Assembly: GCF_903915725.1 (NCBI RefSeq)
Contig: NZ_CAIWTY010000092.1
Span: forward strand, 1 to 64,000
Length of the DNA: 64,000 nucleotides
Source of the DNA: an uncultured Rhodopila sp.
Lineage (GTDB): Bacteria > Pseudomonadota > Alphaproteobacteria > Acetobacterales > Acetobacteraceae
Reading direction: 5' to 3'
Of this stretch, positions 34,901-42,878 are shown in pieces. Numbering within the stretch: position 1 is the stretch's first letter; each line of letters begins with the position of its first letter. A program made the position numbers and the translations under genes. The notes beneath the pieces are model-generated. The model saw nothing but the letters and a program-made list of their open reading frames with translations, made no database searches and was not told the DNA's origin.

Positions 34901-35362
34901 ATCCCGGCGGAAAAGCGGGCGGAGGCGGCGTTGCGGTTCCTGGACAAGCCCGGCAATGGCCTGGTCGATGGAGAGCCGGCGAAAATTGTGAGCGAAGTGC
35001 TGGCTGTGATGGCGCATCCGGCGCTTGCGGCCGTGTTCGGACCGGATAGCCGGGCGGAGGTGCCATTGACCGGTGTGATCGGAGACTCGATCGTCGGCGG
35101 TCTGGTCGATCGTCTGGTGGTGTTGCCTGATCAGGTGATGGTGGTGGATTTCAAGACCAACCGGCGAACGCCCTCAAGCGTGGAGCACACGCCGGTGCTG
35201 TATCTGCGGCAGATGGCGTCCTATCGCGCGGTGTTGCGGGCGATCTTTCCCGGCCGTGCGGTTTGCTGCGCTTTGATATGGACGCGGGAGGCCAAGGTGG
35301 CGATCCTGCCGCATGCGATGCTCGATTCGCATGCTCCCGGTCATGCGACAGACGCTGCTTGA
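31901..35362 (+). CDS. addA: Double-strand break repair helicase-nuclease AddA
   Basis: 1153 residues. AddA is the UvrD/Rep-type motor and second nuclease of AddAB. Walker A AASAGSGKTK lies near residue 27-36, followed by CLTFTKAAAAEM (motif Ia), LLLDEVQDTAPQQWRI (motif II DEVQD) and VMTVHGAKGLQAPLV-type motif V read as RIMTVHGAKGLQAP. The C-terminal nuclease has VMVVDFKTNRR with the Asp-Lys pair. The length is typical for the alphaproteobacterial branch. It starts at ATG with good context after a REPIN gap, and ends close to trxA. Confidence 0.96.
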   Translation: MAETARDRANREQLAASDPAVSAFVAASAGSGKTKLLTDRLLRLMLSGAAPERIQCLTFTKAAAAEMSLRLQKTLGRWVTMSPDKLAKALRDLQVDPTEEACRSARALFAKVLDLPGGMRIGTIHAFSQSLLRRFPLEAAISPHFELADDRDAETAMTEAREAMLANAAAPAMLRALRTLAGLSSAEQFGRHVRTLQTDRQRLAAALQLGDDLERAQRRVLGVTAPDEATLVADAVTWLGEGALRDAAGIVQRNGSKAVAERAAAILDWLSQPVDARAAHWPEWRGLFLNASGEIRGDTALVNKVLAAGRPELLDRFKEEAARILAVDDSCRALRLAAVSNALATLAGPVVSGYTQRKEAAGLLDYDDLIDRTRTLLFDPGAAWVLYKLDGGLDHLLLDEVQDTAPQQWRIAHALTEEFFAGAGARDRIRTVFAVGDRKQSIYSFQGADAAEFDRSHDQLAKRVRTSGQVFRDVGLDVSFRSTGPVLQLVDAVFADPLARPGVVADGETLTHYADRLLHAGGVEFWPLAPLAEEPAHAPWTVPEQNQAQTSARQLLADTLAAWIGSQTDGSVMLESKNRPLAAGDVLILVRRRDAFARALVRALKFRGVPVAGLDRMVLTDQPAVQDLMALADALLLPSDDLTFGCLLTSPLGGLTDDELMDLAIDRPGSLWDALRSRAGERPSWARAAVFFTQLLGRVDYVSPYALFAEALGPLGGRARLFARLGPEAAEPVDELLNAALTFAARHPPSLQGFLHWLRQSGAEVKREAEAAGNLVRIMTVHGAKGLQAPLVVVPDTSALPMDDGAIVWAEDKATGREVPLWAPRKEFRCGSLDQLRAAGRQRQMEEHNRLLYVALTRAEDRLLICGWQTRAQAKDECWHSLVRRGFEALGADREAFGLWDGDVMWLRSPQAVPAEPALAATQADHAASMPSWIGAAPLWQPNPPPPEPPRPVPLAPSRPEGAEMGPVPAADSPLAERDAGGNRFRRGQLIHALLQHLPAIPAEKRAEAALRFLDKPGNGLVDGEPAKIVSEVLAVMAHPALAAVFGPDSRAEVPLTGVIGDSIVGGLVDRLVVLPDQVMVVDFKTNRRTPSSVEHTPVLYLRQMASYRAVLRAIFPGRAVCCALIWTREAKVAILPHAMLDSHAPGHATDAA

Positions 35363-35417
35363 CCGCATCCGGCATCGATCCCACCTTTCGCCCAACCGAC
35401 ATCTGAAGGTCTGACAA

Positions 35418-35750
35418 ATGAGCGCAAATACGGTTCCCGTGACGGATGCCAGTTTCGCCGCCGACGTTATTGAAGCCAGCAAGGCCGGCCCGGTGCTGGT
35501 GGATTTCTGGGCGGAGTGGTGCGGGCCTTGCAAGCAGATCGCTCCGTTCCTTGATGAATTGGCGGGCGAGTTCGCCGGCAAAGTGACGGTGGCGAAGGTC
35601 GATATCGACAACAACCCAACCTCGCCGAACCAATACGGCGTACGCGGCATCCCGACCTTGCTGCTGTTCAAAGACGGGAAGGTGGCCGCCACCCAGGTGG
35701 GTGCGGTGCCGAAGGGCAAGCTGAAGGATTGGATCGCCGGCAACATCTGA
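35418..35750 (+). CDS. trxA: Thioredoxin 1
   Basis: 110 residues. The dithiol motif WCGPCKQI has its cysteines at 35 and 38, in the standard fold ([13 protein letters not shown], then [25 protein letters not shown] with the cis-proline). It reduces disulfides in ribonucleotide reductase and other proteins. It follows addA as in many alphaproteobacteria. A strong terminator begins about 20 bases after the stop codon. Confidence 0.97.
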   Translation: MSANTVPVTDASFAADVIEASKAGPVLVDFWAEWCGPCKQIAPFLDELAGEFAGKVTVAKVDIDNNPTSPNQYGVRGIPTLLLFKDGKVAATQVGAVPKGKLKDWIAGNI

Positions 35751-35770
35751 CCCGGCCGATGCAGTGATAC

Positions 35771-35802
35771 CCCGGCGCCGGGAAACCAGCGCCGGGTTTT
35801 TT
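35771..35802 (+). terminator. Rho-independent terminator after trxA
   Basis: Stem cccggcgc / gcgccggg (35771-35778 and 35789-35796) with a 10-base loop and a run of T at 35797-35802. The end of the addAB-trxA transcript. Confidence 0.9.
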
Positions 35803-35950
35803 ATGTTCGTAGCACCGGGCCTCGGGGACGCTCCGGGCTGTGATACCAACCGGCGTTGACTTTGATCGGTCGGAAGGGCGCCGGTATCGTCAAGGCGGTC
35901 ACAGGCCCCATCGGCGTTAAAATAGTGCCGCGGCGGCTGCGTTGGTCCCC

Positions 35951-36036
35951 CGTCATGGTGCGCGGAGGCGCGCCATCCACGCCTTGCGGTGCGGGTTTAG
36001 GCAAAGGCGTGGATGCCGACCTCCGTCGGCATGACG
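35951..36036. repeat. Diverged REPIN-like doublet
   Basis: Left cgtcatggtgcgcggaggcg to ccacgcctt and right aaggcgtggatgccgacctc to catgacg are inverted halves with the same end pattern as the 94-bp doublets but a different stem core, as expected from an old copy. Confidence 0.7.
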
Positions 36037-36238
36037 TGGCGGCTGCGCCCGAGAACCAACGTCATCGCCGGTTGGTAGAAGATGCCTGTTCCACAACGGC
36101 GAACCGGGTTCCCGCACCGCGCTGCCCGGCGGCGCGGCGGCCCGTCATGTTGCTAAAGTTTAATTCCATGGCCATGGGCAGGATTTCACCTATTGACAAC
36201 GAGCCGCGCGACTGTCACCAATCGTTGACGATCAGCGG

Positions 36239-36256
36239 TGTCAATCAGGACTGACA
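36239..36256. promoter_or_regulatory. PpsR/CrtJ-type site upstream of pucBA copy 1
   Basis: Exact TGTC-N10-GACA (TGT-N12-ACA). A near match with one mismatch (TGT-N12-ACG) lies 26 bases upstream at 36213-36230, giving the paired-site layout on which PpsR dimers act cooperatively. They lie about 200 bases before pucB. PpsR represses photosynthesis genes in aerobic light in related bacteria. Confidence 0.6.
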
Positions 36257-36454
36257 CCTCAAAGATCGGCGGAGATAGAGCGTGTTTGCAACCAGTTCGT
36301 ACTCGGCCGGCTCAGCCTGAAGCCGTCCAGGGACCGGGACAGAACGCGTCAGAAATGGGCGGTCATTGATATGCGGGCCGAATTGACCGTCACATAATAC
36401 CCACGTGCGGGTAGCACGATTTGGTTTCAGGTCCCCAAACGGAGGTTGTTTCTA

Positions 36455-36610
36455 ATGGCTGACGATCCCAACAAGGTATGGCCGACCGGCCTTACCATTG
36501 CCGAGTCCGAAGAGCTGCACAAGCATGTCATCGATGGCACCCGCGTTTTCGGGCTGCTGGCCATCGTGGCGCACCTGCTCGCCTTCGTTTATTCCCCCTG
36601 GCTGCACTAA
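36455..36610 (+). CDS. pucB: LH2 antenna beta subunit, copy 1
   Basis: 51 residues, [20 protein letters not shown] then a membrane helix. His40 in [15 protein letters not shown] is the bacteriochlorophyll ligand, and PWL is the conserved end. A second His (22, LHKHV) is where the B800 site lies in LH2. The RBS ggagg stands 12 bases before ATG. It is followed 14 bases later by the alpha gene. It is one of two near-identical copies; the other starts at 37424. Confidence 0.93.
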   Translation: MADDPNKVWPTGLTIAESEELHKHVIDGTRVFGLLAIVAHLLAFVYSPWLH

Positions 36611-36624
36611 GAGGGTAGCGAACC

Positions 36625-36822
36625 ATGAACCAAGGTAGACTCTGGACCGTCGTCAGCCCGAGCGTTGGCCTGCCGCTGTTCCTCGCCGCCGTCGCTATCG
36701 TGTCGGTTGTGATCCATCTCGCCCTGCTGACCCACACCACGTGGCTCCCGGGCTACTACAATGGCAAGGCGAAGGCCGCGGCTCTGGTCGTGCCGGCGCA
36801 GCAGTTCGTCCTTCCGGCGTAA
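36625..36822 (+). CDS. pucA: LH2 antenna alpha subunit, copy 1
   Basis: 65 residues. [10 protein letters not shown] is the classical LH2 alpha start (MNQGKIWTVVNP in other species), rather than the LH1 type. His31 in [14 protein letters not shown] is the bacteriochlorophyll ligand, with the H-bonding aromatic region HTTWLPGYY following. The C-terminal tail is longer than in well-known LH2 ([11 protein letters not shown]). The second copy at 37593 differs at a few positions. A strong terminator follows. Confidence 0.93.
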   Translation: MNQGRLWTVVSPSVGLPLFLAAVAIVSVVIHLALLTHTTWLPGYYNGKAKAAALVVPAQQFVLPA

Positions 36823-36860
36823 TCGCTTTCCTGAAGCGGTTTCGTTACTGGCGACGGAAG

Positions 36861-36891
36861 GGGTCGGGATCCCATGGTCCCGACCCTTTTT
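36861..36891 (+). terminator. Rho-independent terminator after pucBA copy 1
   Basis: Stem GGGTCGGGA / TCCCGACCC (36861-36869, 36878-36886), 8-base loop and T-run. It isolates this antenna transcript from what follows, so high antenna expression does not run into later genes. Confidence 0.9.
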
Positions 36892-37052
36892 CGATTCTAT
36901 GCACTACTGACACGCCGTGATGGCTTGGGTTGTCAGGGCTCCGGCTTCTTCCGCGTATGACGATAGGCGGCCCGGACCTGCCGAGCCAAGACGGTTAGGG
37001 GAAAGCGCCGGCTCGCCCGCCGGCCGCCGCATGGACAATCTGTCATGTGCGC

Positions 37053-37092
37053 TGTAAATCCCGGTTGACAATCGGCTTAGTCAACCTAAACT
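37053..37092 (+). promoter_or_regulatory. Duplicated bchC promoter with PpsR-type site
   Basis: Exact TGT-N12-ACA at 37053-37070. Its last bases are also a TTGACA -35 (37065-37070); TAAACT 16 bases later (37087-37092) could be the -10. The same layout precedes bchC (39358). A 7-bp hairpin CCCGGCC-5 nt-GGCCGGG (37116-37134) lies right before the RBS taggagg. Confidence 0.65.
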
Positions 37093-37148
37093 GACAGCCA
37101 TAAACAGGGGTGACGCCCGGCCCAACCGGCCGGGTAGGAGGTGCCGGG

Positions 37149-37340
37149 ATGGAAGCCTGTGCTATGGTGCTGATGACGCCCGAAGACCTCTCGGTGCGTC
37201 GCCTGGAAGCTGCGGTCGCGGCCACGGGCATCGATTTCATCGGTATCGGCGCCGGCAAACAAGGCTCCTCTGGCCAGGCTGCACGCCACCGTGTCCAGTC
37301 CAACCAGCGGTGGAATGCGCCAGAAATGAGCGGTCATTGA
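37149..37340 (+). pseudogene. bchC: Truncated bchC remnant between the two pucBA copies
   Basis: 63-codon frame starting MEACAMVLMTPEDLSVRR, against [18 protein letters not shown] of bchC at 39450, with the same RBS taggaggtgccggg. After residue 18 it diverges by a small deletion but the DNA still aligns with codons 34-55 of bchC (catcga.. gctcctctgg / cttctctgg). It breaks off in the leader of pucBA copy 2. It lacks the cofactor-binding domain, so it cannot be an enzyme. It is the trace of a tandem duplication of this region. Confidence 0.85.
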
Positions 37341-37423
37341 TATGCGGGCCGGCTTGACCGCCACGTATTGTCCGCTCGCGGGCAGTACGAAATCCTATCA
37401 GGTCCCATTTGGAGGTTATTGGA

Positions 37424-37579
37424 ATGAGTGACGATCCCAACAAGGTATGGCCGACCGGCCTGACCATCGCCGAGTCCGAAGAGCTTCACAAACACGTCAT
37501 CGATGGCACCCGCGTTTTCGGGCTGATCGCCATCGTGGCCCATCTGCTCGCCTTCGTTTATTCACCCTGGCTGCACTAA
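37424..37579 (+). CDS. pucB: LH2 antenna beta subunit, copy 2
   Basis: 51 residues, differing from copy 1 at position 2 (Ser for Ala) and at Ile for Leu in [13 protein letters not shown]. His40 and PWL are intact, so it should still bind bacteriochlorophyll. RBS ggagg before ATG. It is 13 bases from the second alpha gene. Confidence 0.93.
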   Translation: MSDDPNKVWPTGLTIAESEELHKHVIDGTRVFGLIAIVAHLLAFVYSPWLH

Positions 37580-37592
37580 GGGGTAGCGAATC

Positions 37593-37787
37593 ATGAACCA
37601 AGGTAGACTCTGGACCGTCGTGAACCCGAGCATCGGGCTCCCGCTGTTCCTCGCCGCTGTCGCGATCACCTCGGTGATCATCCATCTGGCGCTGCTGACC
37701 CACACCACGTGGCTGCCGGCCTACTACAATGGCAAGGCTCACGCCGCCCTTGTGGTCCCGGCTCAGACGCTCGTACTTCCGGCGTAA
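37593..37787 (+). CDS. pucA: LH2 antenna alpha subunit, copy 2
   Basis: 64 residues. [15 protein letters not shown] is closer to the textbook LH2 alpha start than copy 1. His31 remains ([14 protein letters not shown]). The tail is one residue shorter ([11 protein letters not shown]). Its differences with copy 1 are conservative, so both are probably functional. Mixed rings are possible but not shown. Confidence 0.93.
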   Translation: MNQGRLWTVVNPSIGLPLFLAAVAITSVIIHLALLTHTTWLPAYYNGKAHAALVVPAQTLVLPA

Positions 37788-37825
37788 TCGCTCTTTTAAG
37801 CGATTTCATGTCGAAGTGACGGAAC

Positions 37826-37856
37826 GGGGTCGGGAACAATGCTCCCGACCCCTTTT
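37826..37856 (+). terminator. Rho-independent terminator after pucBA copy 2
   Basis: Perfect 10-bp stem GGGGTCGGGA / TCCCGACCCC (37826-37835, 37843-37852) with a 7-base loop and TTTT. Same type as the terminator after copy 1, so the pair was duplicated with it. pucC starts 63 bases further on, so its transcription depends on read-through or its own start. Confidence 0.9.
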
Positions 37857-37918
37857 CGTATTGGAACTCGCACGCGGCATTTAACCACGCGGGCATTGAA
37901 CCCGGGAACGATTTAAAC

Positions 37919-39325
37919 ATGAACGTTATCAGCCAAAAACTGATGCGGACCTGGATCAGGCTGGGCCCGCGTTTCCTGCCTTTCGCCGACGCCGCGACTC
38001 CGGAACTGCCGCTGTCGAGGCTGTTGCGCCTGTCGCTGTTTCAGGTCTCCGTCGGCATGGCCCTGGTGCTGCTGATCGGCACGTTGAACCGGGTGATGAT
38101 TGTCGAGCTCGGCGTGCCGGTCTCGCTGGTCGCAATTATGATTTCGCTCCCGCTTATTTTCGCCCCGTTCCGCGCACTGATCGGGTTCCGCTCCGATATT
38201 CACGTTTCCGCGCTGGGATGGCGGCGCGTGCCTTTTATTTGGAAGGGCACCATGGTGCAGTTCGGCGGGCTGGCGATCATGCCGTTCGCCCTGCTGGTGC
38301 TCTCCGGCGGCGGCAACTCCAAAGAATGGCCCCTGTGGATCGGCGATGCCGGCGCGGCGCTGGCCTTCCTGCTGGTCGGAGCCGGTTTGCACACGGTGCA
38401 GACCGTCGGCCTCGCTTTGGCAACCGATCTCGCACCCGCCGAGTCGCGGCCGAAGGTCGTCGGCCTGATGTATGTGATGCTGCTGTTCGGCATGATCGCC
38501 AGCGCGCTGATCTTTGGCGCCCTGCTGGTCGATTTCACCGCCGCGCGGCTGATCCAGGTGATCCAGGGCTGCGCCATCGCCACGGTGGCGCTGAACGTCG
38601 TCGCCCTGTGGAAGCAGGAAACCCGCCACAGCATACAGAACCGGCCCAACCGCGTGGCGCCGACTTTCCGCCAGGCTTGGGACAGTTTCACGGAAAACAG
38701 CCGGGCGATTCGCCGACTCGTGGCCGTTGGCCTGGGCACCATGGCGTTCAGCATGGAGGACGTGCTGCTGGAGCCGTATGGCGGCCAGGTGCTGCACCTG
38801 ACGGTCAGTTCCACCACCAAGCTGACGGCAACGCTGGCGGTGGGTGGTCTGCTCGGCTTCGCCCTGGCCTCCCGCGTGCTCAGCCGCGGCTTCGATCCCT
38901 TCCGCATGGCGACCTATGGCGCGCTGATCGGGATTCCGGCCTTCCTGGCGGTGATCATGGCCGCACCCACCAGCTCGGTCTTCCTGTTCGGCGCCGGCAC
39001 CGCCCTGATCGGCTTCGGCGCCGGCCTGTTCGGCCACGGCACCCTGACCGCCACCATGCAGAACGCCACCGCCGAGCAGACCGGCCTCGCGCTGGGCGCC
39101 TGGGGCGCGGTGCAGGCCACCGCGGCAGGCATCGCGGTGGCGCTGGGCGGCATCATCCGCGACGTGATCGCCGCCCTGGTGCCGAATTATCATCCGGAAC
39201 AGGGCATCGGCTACACCGCCGTCTACTCGCTGGAGGTGCTGCTGCTGCTCGCCACGCTGGTGACCATGATGCCGCTGCTGCGGCGCGGCAGCCCGGCTCC
39301 GGCCGAGTCCCTTGCGCACTCCTGA
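37919..39325 (+). CDS. pucC: PucC-family antenna assembly permease-like protein
   Basis: 468 residues with about 12 membrane helices of the BCD/PucC branch of the MFS fold. It helps insert bacteriochlorophyll into LH1 and LH2 antenna proteins. The opening FLPFADAATPELPLSRLLRLSLFQVSVGMALVLLIG and the phrase LNRVMIVELGVPVSLVAIM are typical; so is GFRSDIHVSALGWRRVPFIW. The last third is hydrophobic and ends before a short polar tail. It stands right after the antenna genes, which favours PucC over the close relative LhaA. Length is normal. Confidence 0.92.
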   Translation: MNVISQKLMRTWIRLGPRFLPFADAATPELPLSRLLRLSLFQVSVGMALVLLIGTLNRVMIVELGVPVSLVAIMISLPLIFAPFRALIGFRSDIHVSALGWRRVPFIWKGTMVQFGGLAIMPFALLVLSGGGNSKEWPLWIGDAGAALAFLLVGAGLHTVQTVGLALATDLAPAESRPKVVGLMYVMLLFGMIASALIFGALLVDFTAARLIQVIQGCAIATVALNVVALWKQETRHSIQNRPNRVAPTFRQAWDSFTENSRAIRRLVAVGLGTMAFSMEDVLLEPYGGQVLHLTVSSTTKLTATLAVGGLLGFALASRVLSRGFDPFRMATYGALIGIPAFLAVIMAAPTSSVFLFGAGTALIGFGAGLFGHGTLTATMQNATAEQTGLALGAWGAVQATAAGIAVALGGIIRDVIAALVPNYHPEQGIGYTAVYSLEVLLLLATLVTMMPLLRRGSPAPAESLAHS

Positions 39326-39357
39326 ACCGGCCATACGGGAGGTGGGCTGTCGCCATG

Positions 39358-39397
39358 TGTAAATGCCGGTTGACAATCATGACAGTCAATTTAGGCT
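39358..39397 (+). promoter_or_regulatory. PpsR/CrtJ-type site and candidate promoter of bchC
   Basis: Exact TGT-N12-ACA at 39358-39375. Its end is also TTGACA (39370-39375) as a -35; TAGGCT at 39392-39397 with a 16-base spacer could be the -10. Repressor and polymerase would compete. Hairpin CCCGACC-5 nt-GGTCGGG (39417-39435) follows, just before taggagg. Confidence 0.65.
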
Positions 39398-39449
39398 TAC
39401 ACCTAACGGGAGAAAGCCCGACCAAGGCGGTCGGGTAGGAGGTGCCGGG

Positions 39450-40385
39450 ATGGAAGCCTTAGCTGTCGTGCTGAATAACCCCGAAAGCCTCTCGGTGCGC
39501 CGCATCTCCCTGACGCCACCCGGCGACATGGACGTGGTGGTGGACATCGACTGGAGCGGGATCAGCACGGGCACCGAACGGCTTCTCTGGCAGGGGCGCA
39601 TGCCCCCGTTTCCCGGCCTCGGCTATCCTCTGGTTCCCGGCTACGAGTCCGTCGGCCGCATCGTCGCCGCCGGCCCGGACCATAAGGCCCGCATCGGCGA
39701 GACCGTCTACGTGCCCGGCGCGACCTGCTACGGCGATATTCGCGGCCTGTTCGGAGGGGCATCCTCCCGGGTCGTCATACCGGCCGCCAAGGCGGTGACG
39801 ATTGATCCCGCCTTGGGCGAAAAGGGTGTCCTGATTGCTCTCGCCGCGACCGCGCAACATGCGATCGTGGGTCCCGTGCTCCCTGACCTGATTGTAGGAC
39901 ATGGAGTCGTCGGGCGACTGGTAGCGCGGCTTGTGCTGGCGGCCGGCGGTGCCCCGCCGGTGGTGTGGGAAACCAATCCCCAACGCACAGGCGGCGCCAC
40001 CGGTTACGACGTGAAGCGGCCGGACGAGGACAGCCGCCGCGACTACCGCTGCATCTGCGATGCCAGCGGCGATCCGAACCTGCTCGACACGCTGATCATG
40101 CGCCTTGCCGCCGGCGGCGAAATCGTTCTCGCCGGCTTCTACGCCGATCGGCTGTCGTTCGCGTTCCCGATGGCGTTTATCAAACGGGCGAAATTCCGCA
40201 TCGCCGCGGAATGGCAGCCGGCGGACCTGGAGACGGTGCGTGAACTCATCACTAACGGAAAACTTTCTCTCGATGGACTGATTACACATCACATGGACGC
40301 CGTTCAGGCGGATCTGGCTTATCGAACCGCTTTCGGCGACTCGACCTGCCTTAAAATGATTCTGGATTGGAGGACGCATTCATGA
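39450..40385 (+). CDS. bchC: 3-hydroxyethyl bacteriochlorophyllide a dehydrogenase
   Basis: 311 residues. BchC oxidises the 3-hydroxyethyl group to acetyl on the bacteriochlorophyllide ring. It has an MDR fold but with an N-terminus unlike alcohol dehydrogenases: [32 protein letters not shown] is the family hallmark. RBS taggagg 7 bases before ATG. It overlaps bchX by four bases (ATGA), so the operon is bchCXYZ-puf as in other purple bacteria. Crt genes normally next to it are not in this window. PpsR-type site upstream. Confidence 0.94.
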   Translation: MEALAVVLNNPESLSVRRISLTPPGDMDVVVDIDWSGISTGTERLLWQGRMPPFPGLGYPLVPGYESVGRIVAAGPDHKARIGETVYVPGATCYGDIRGLFGGASSRVVIPAAKAVTIDPALGEKGVLIALAATAQHAIVGPVLPDLIVGHGVVGRLVARLVLAAGGAPPVVWETNPQRTGGATGYDVKRPDEDSRRDYRCICDASGDPNLLDTLIMRLAAGGEIVLAGFYADRLSFAFPMAFIKRAKFRIAAEWQPADLETVRELITNGKLSLDGLITHHMDAVQADLAYRTAFGDSTCLKMILDWRTHS

Positions 40386-41374
40386 ACGCACCATTTGACG
40401 CCGCCGCAGCTCAGCTCCGTGCCGAGGCCGCCATCGAACCCGACGCGGTTTCCACCGGCCCGGTGAAGAAAGAAACCCAGATCATTGCCATTTACGGCAA
40501 GGGCGGCATCGGCAAGAGTTTTACGCTCGCGAACCTGTCCTACATGATGGCGCAGCAGGGCAAGCGCGTGCTGCTGATTGGCTGCGACCCGAAAAGCGAC
40601 ACCACGTCGTTGTTGTTCGGCGGCAGAAGCTGCCCGACCATTATCGAAACCTCCTCCAAGAAGAAGGCCGCCGGTGAGGCGGTCAAAATCGGCGACGTCT
40701 GCTTCAAGCGCGACGGCGTCTTCGCCATGGAACTGGGCGGCCCGGAAGTCGGCCGCGGCTGCGGTGGACGCGGCATCATCCATGGCTTCGAATTGCTGGA
40801 GAAACTCGGCTTCCACGAGTGGGGTTTTGACTATGTGCTGCTGGACTTCCTCGGCGACGTGGTTTGCGGCGGCTTCGGCCTGCCGATCGCCCGGGACATG
40901 TGCCAGAAGGTGATTGTCGTGGGGTCGAATGACCTGCAGTCGCTGTATGTGGCGAACAACGTCTGCTCCGCGGTTGATTACTTCCGCAAACTGGGCGGCA
41001 ATGTCGGCGTCGCCGGCATGGTCATCAACAAGGACGACGGCACCGGCGAAGCACAGGCTTTCGCGGCGGCCGCCGGCATCCCCGTTCTGTCCGCCATTCC
41101 GGCGGATGACGACATCCGCCGCAAGAGCGCCAATTACGAGATCATCGGCAAGCCGGGCGGCCAGTGGGCGTCGGTGTTCGAGAAACTCGCCGAACAGGTA
41201 GCCATTGCACCGCCGGTGCGTCCGAATCCGCTGACACATGACAAGCTGCTGGGTCTGTTCGCAGGCGATGCGGTCGGGCGCGACGTCGTGCTGGACCCGG
41301 CGACGCTGGACGACATGTGCGCCGCCACGTTGCTGGAAAAGCCGTCCCTCGAAGTGATCTACGAAGGGTCATAA
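40382..41374 (+). CDS. bchX: Chlorophyllide reductase iron protein, subunit X
   Basis: 330 residues. BchX is the ATP-driven electron donor of chlorophyllide a reductase, related to nitrogenase NifH. P-loop YGKGGIGKS spans residues 38-46. The [4Fe-4S] cysteines shared by the dimer are C127 (GRGCGGRG) and C162 (VVCGGFG). The start ATG overlaps bchC's stop, with ggagg 13 bases upstream. Length is typical. Confidence 0.97.
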   Translation: MNAPFDAAAAQLRAEAAIEPDAVSTGPVKKETQIIAIYGKGGIGKSFTLANLSYMMAQQGKRVLLIGCDPKSDTTSLLFGGRSCPTIIETSSKKKAAGEAVKIGDVCFKRDGVFAMELGGPEVGRGCGGRGIIHGFELLEKLGFHEWGFDYVLLDFLGDVVCGGFGLPIARDMCQKVIVVGSNDLQSLYVANNVCSAVDYFRKLGGNVGVAGMVINKDDGTGEAQAFAAAAGIPVLSAIPADDDIRRKSANYEIIGKPGGQWASVFEKLAEQVAIAPPVRPNPLTHDKLLGLFAGDAVGRDVVLDPATLDDMCAATLLEKPSLEVIYEGS

Positions 41375-41375
41375 G

Positions 41376-42875
41376 ATGGACGGGTCGATCATTCCTCCCG
41401 AGACCGGATCAGGCTGTCACGGCGGCCGTGAAACCATGGTCGAAGCGGCGCGCGCCGCCGGCAAGAGCGAGTCGCTGGATCAGTTGATGAAAGACTATCC
41501 GCGCGGTCCGCATGACCAGCCGCAGTCGATGTGCCCGGCCTTCGGGGCATTGCGAGTCGGTCTGCGCATGCGCCGCACGGCGACGATCCTGTCCGGCTCC
41601 GCCTGTTGCGTTTACGGGCTGACCTTCACTTCGCATTTTTATGGCGCGAAGCGGACCGTCGGCTACGTGCCGTTCAACTCCGAAACACTGGTGCGCGGGC
41701 AGCTTTACGAGGACATCCGCAACGCGGTGTACGAAACCGCGAAGCCGGCCGATTATGACACGGTCGTTGTGATCAACCTGTGCGTCCCGACCGCTTCGGG
41801 CGTGCCGCTCGATCGCCTGCCGAAAGTCATCGACGGCGTGCGGATCATCGGCATCGACGTTCCCGGTTTCGGTGTGCCGACGCACGCCGAGGCGAAGGAC
41901 GTGCTGGCGGGCGCGATGCTGCGTTACGCCAGATTGGAAGCCGAGGCCGGTCCGGTGCTGCGTCCGCGGACGCAAGTCGATCTTCCGACCGTCACGTTGA
42001 TTGGTGAACTGTTCCCGGTCGATCCGGTCGGAGTCGGGGCGTTGCTGGCCCCGATGGGGTTGGCCGTCGGACCGCAGGTGCCGTCACGCGAATGGCGCGA
42101 CCTGTATGGAGCGCTGGATTGCGCCGTCGTCGGCGCGGTTCATCCGTTCTACACCGCATCGATTCGCGAGATGGTTGCCGCCGGCCGTCCGGTTGTCGGT
42201 TCGGGTCCGGTCGGGGTCGAGGGCACCGACGCCTGGCTATCCGCCATCGGCAAGGCGGCGAACGTGTCGGCCGACAAGATCGACGCGTCGAAAGCCAAGT
42301 TCCTGCCGGCGATTCGCGCAGCGCTGGAAGCCAATCCGATCTCCGCGCGGATCACCGTTTCGGGCTACGAAGGCTCGGAATTGCTGGTCGCGCGGTTGCT
42401 GATGGAGGCCGGTGCCTCGGTGCCGTATGTCGGCACCGCCTGTCCGAAGACGGAATGGAGCGATCCGGACCGTGTTTGGCTGGAAGCGCACGGCACGCAT
42501 GTTCAATACCGCGCCTCCCTGGAACAAGACCTGGCGGCGATGAAGGACGTGAAGCCCGACCTCGCGCTCGGCACCACGCCTTTGGTGCAGGAAGCGAAAT
42601 CCCTCGGCATTCCCGCACTTTACTTCACCAACATGGTGTCGGCCCGTCCGCTGTTCGGACCCGCCGGTGCCGGCGCCCTGGCGGCGATCGTTGCCGCCCA
42701 GACAAAAGGCAAGGAGCGCTTCGGCCGCATGGTCAGCTTCTTCGACGGAGTCGGCAAAGGCGAAACCGCCGGCTACGGCTGGAAGGAAATCCCGAAGGAC
42801 CCGCCGGGTTCGAAGGAGCGCTACAGGAAGGCGCGCGAGGCGAAAGCCAAGGCCAGTTCAGCGGTGGGGACCTGA
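41376..42875 (+). CDS. bchY: Chlorophyllide reductase subunit Y
   Basis: 499 residues. With BchZ it forms the catalytic tetramer that reduces the C7=C8 bond of chlorophyllide a. GSGCHGGRET near residue 11 is the BchY opening. Candidate cluster cysteines are at 53 (SMCPAFG), 77-78 (SACCVYG) and 136 (NLCVPTAS). Start ATG lies one base after bchX's stop. Length is normal. Confidence 0.97.
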   Translation: MDGSIIPPETGSGCHGGRETMVEAARAAGKSESLDQLMKDYPRGPHDQPQSMCPAFGALRVGLRMRRTATILSGSACCVYGLTFTSHFYGAKRTVGYVPFNSETLVRGQLYEDIRNAVYETAKPADYDTVVVINLCVPTASGVPLDRLPKVIDGVRIIGIDVPGFGVPTHAEAKDVLAGAMLRYARLEAEAGPVLRPRTQVDLPTVTLIGELFPVDPVGVGALLAPMGLAVGPQVPSREWRDLYGALDCAVVGAVHPFYTASIREMVAAGRPVVGSGPVGVEGTDAWLSAIGKAANVSADKIDASKAKFLPAIRAALEANPISARITVSGYEGSELLVARLLMEAGASVPYVGTACPKTEWSDPDRVWLEAHGTHVQYRASLEQDLAAMKDVKPDLALGTTPLVQEAKSLGIPALYFTNMVSARPLFGPAGAGALAAIVAAQTKGKERFGRMVSFFDGVGKGETAGYGWKEIPKDPPGSKERYRKAREAKAKASSAVGT

Positions 42876-42878
42876 GAC

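Larger units (their letters stand above)
35803..36347. other. Gap before the photosynthesis island
   Basis: About 545 bases without a supported gene. It holds a diverged REP doublet (35951-36036) and, in its right third, a TGT-N12-ACA site. An open frame at 35856-36254 crosses the doublet and has no coding look, so it was rejected. Confidence 0.6.
37311..37787 (+). repeat. Second copy of the pucBA leader and genes
   Basis: From gcgccagaaatgagcggtca onward the sequence matches 36345-36822: same ggtcattgatatgcgggcc, same pucB and pucA. Most differences are in the leader and in third codon positions. The upstream border is the end of the bchC remnant, and the downstream match extends to the terminator region. 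Confidence 0.9.

Noticed and set aside
35856-36254. 132-codon open frame before the photosynthesis island
   Set aside because: It runs through a REP doublet, is Arg/Pro rich and matches nothing I know.
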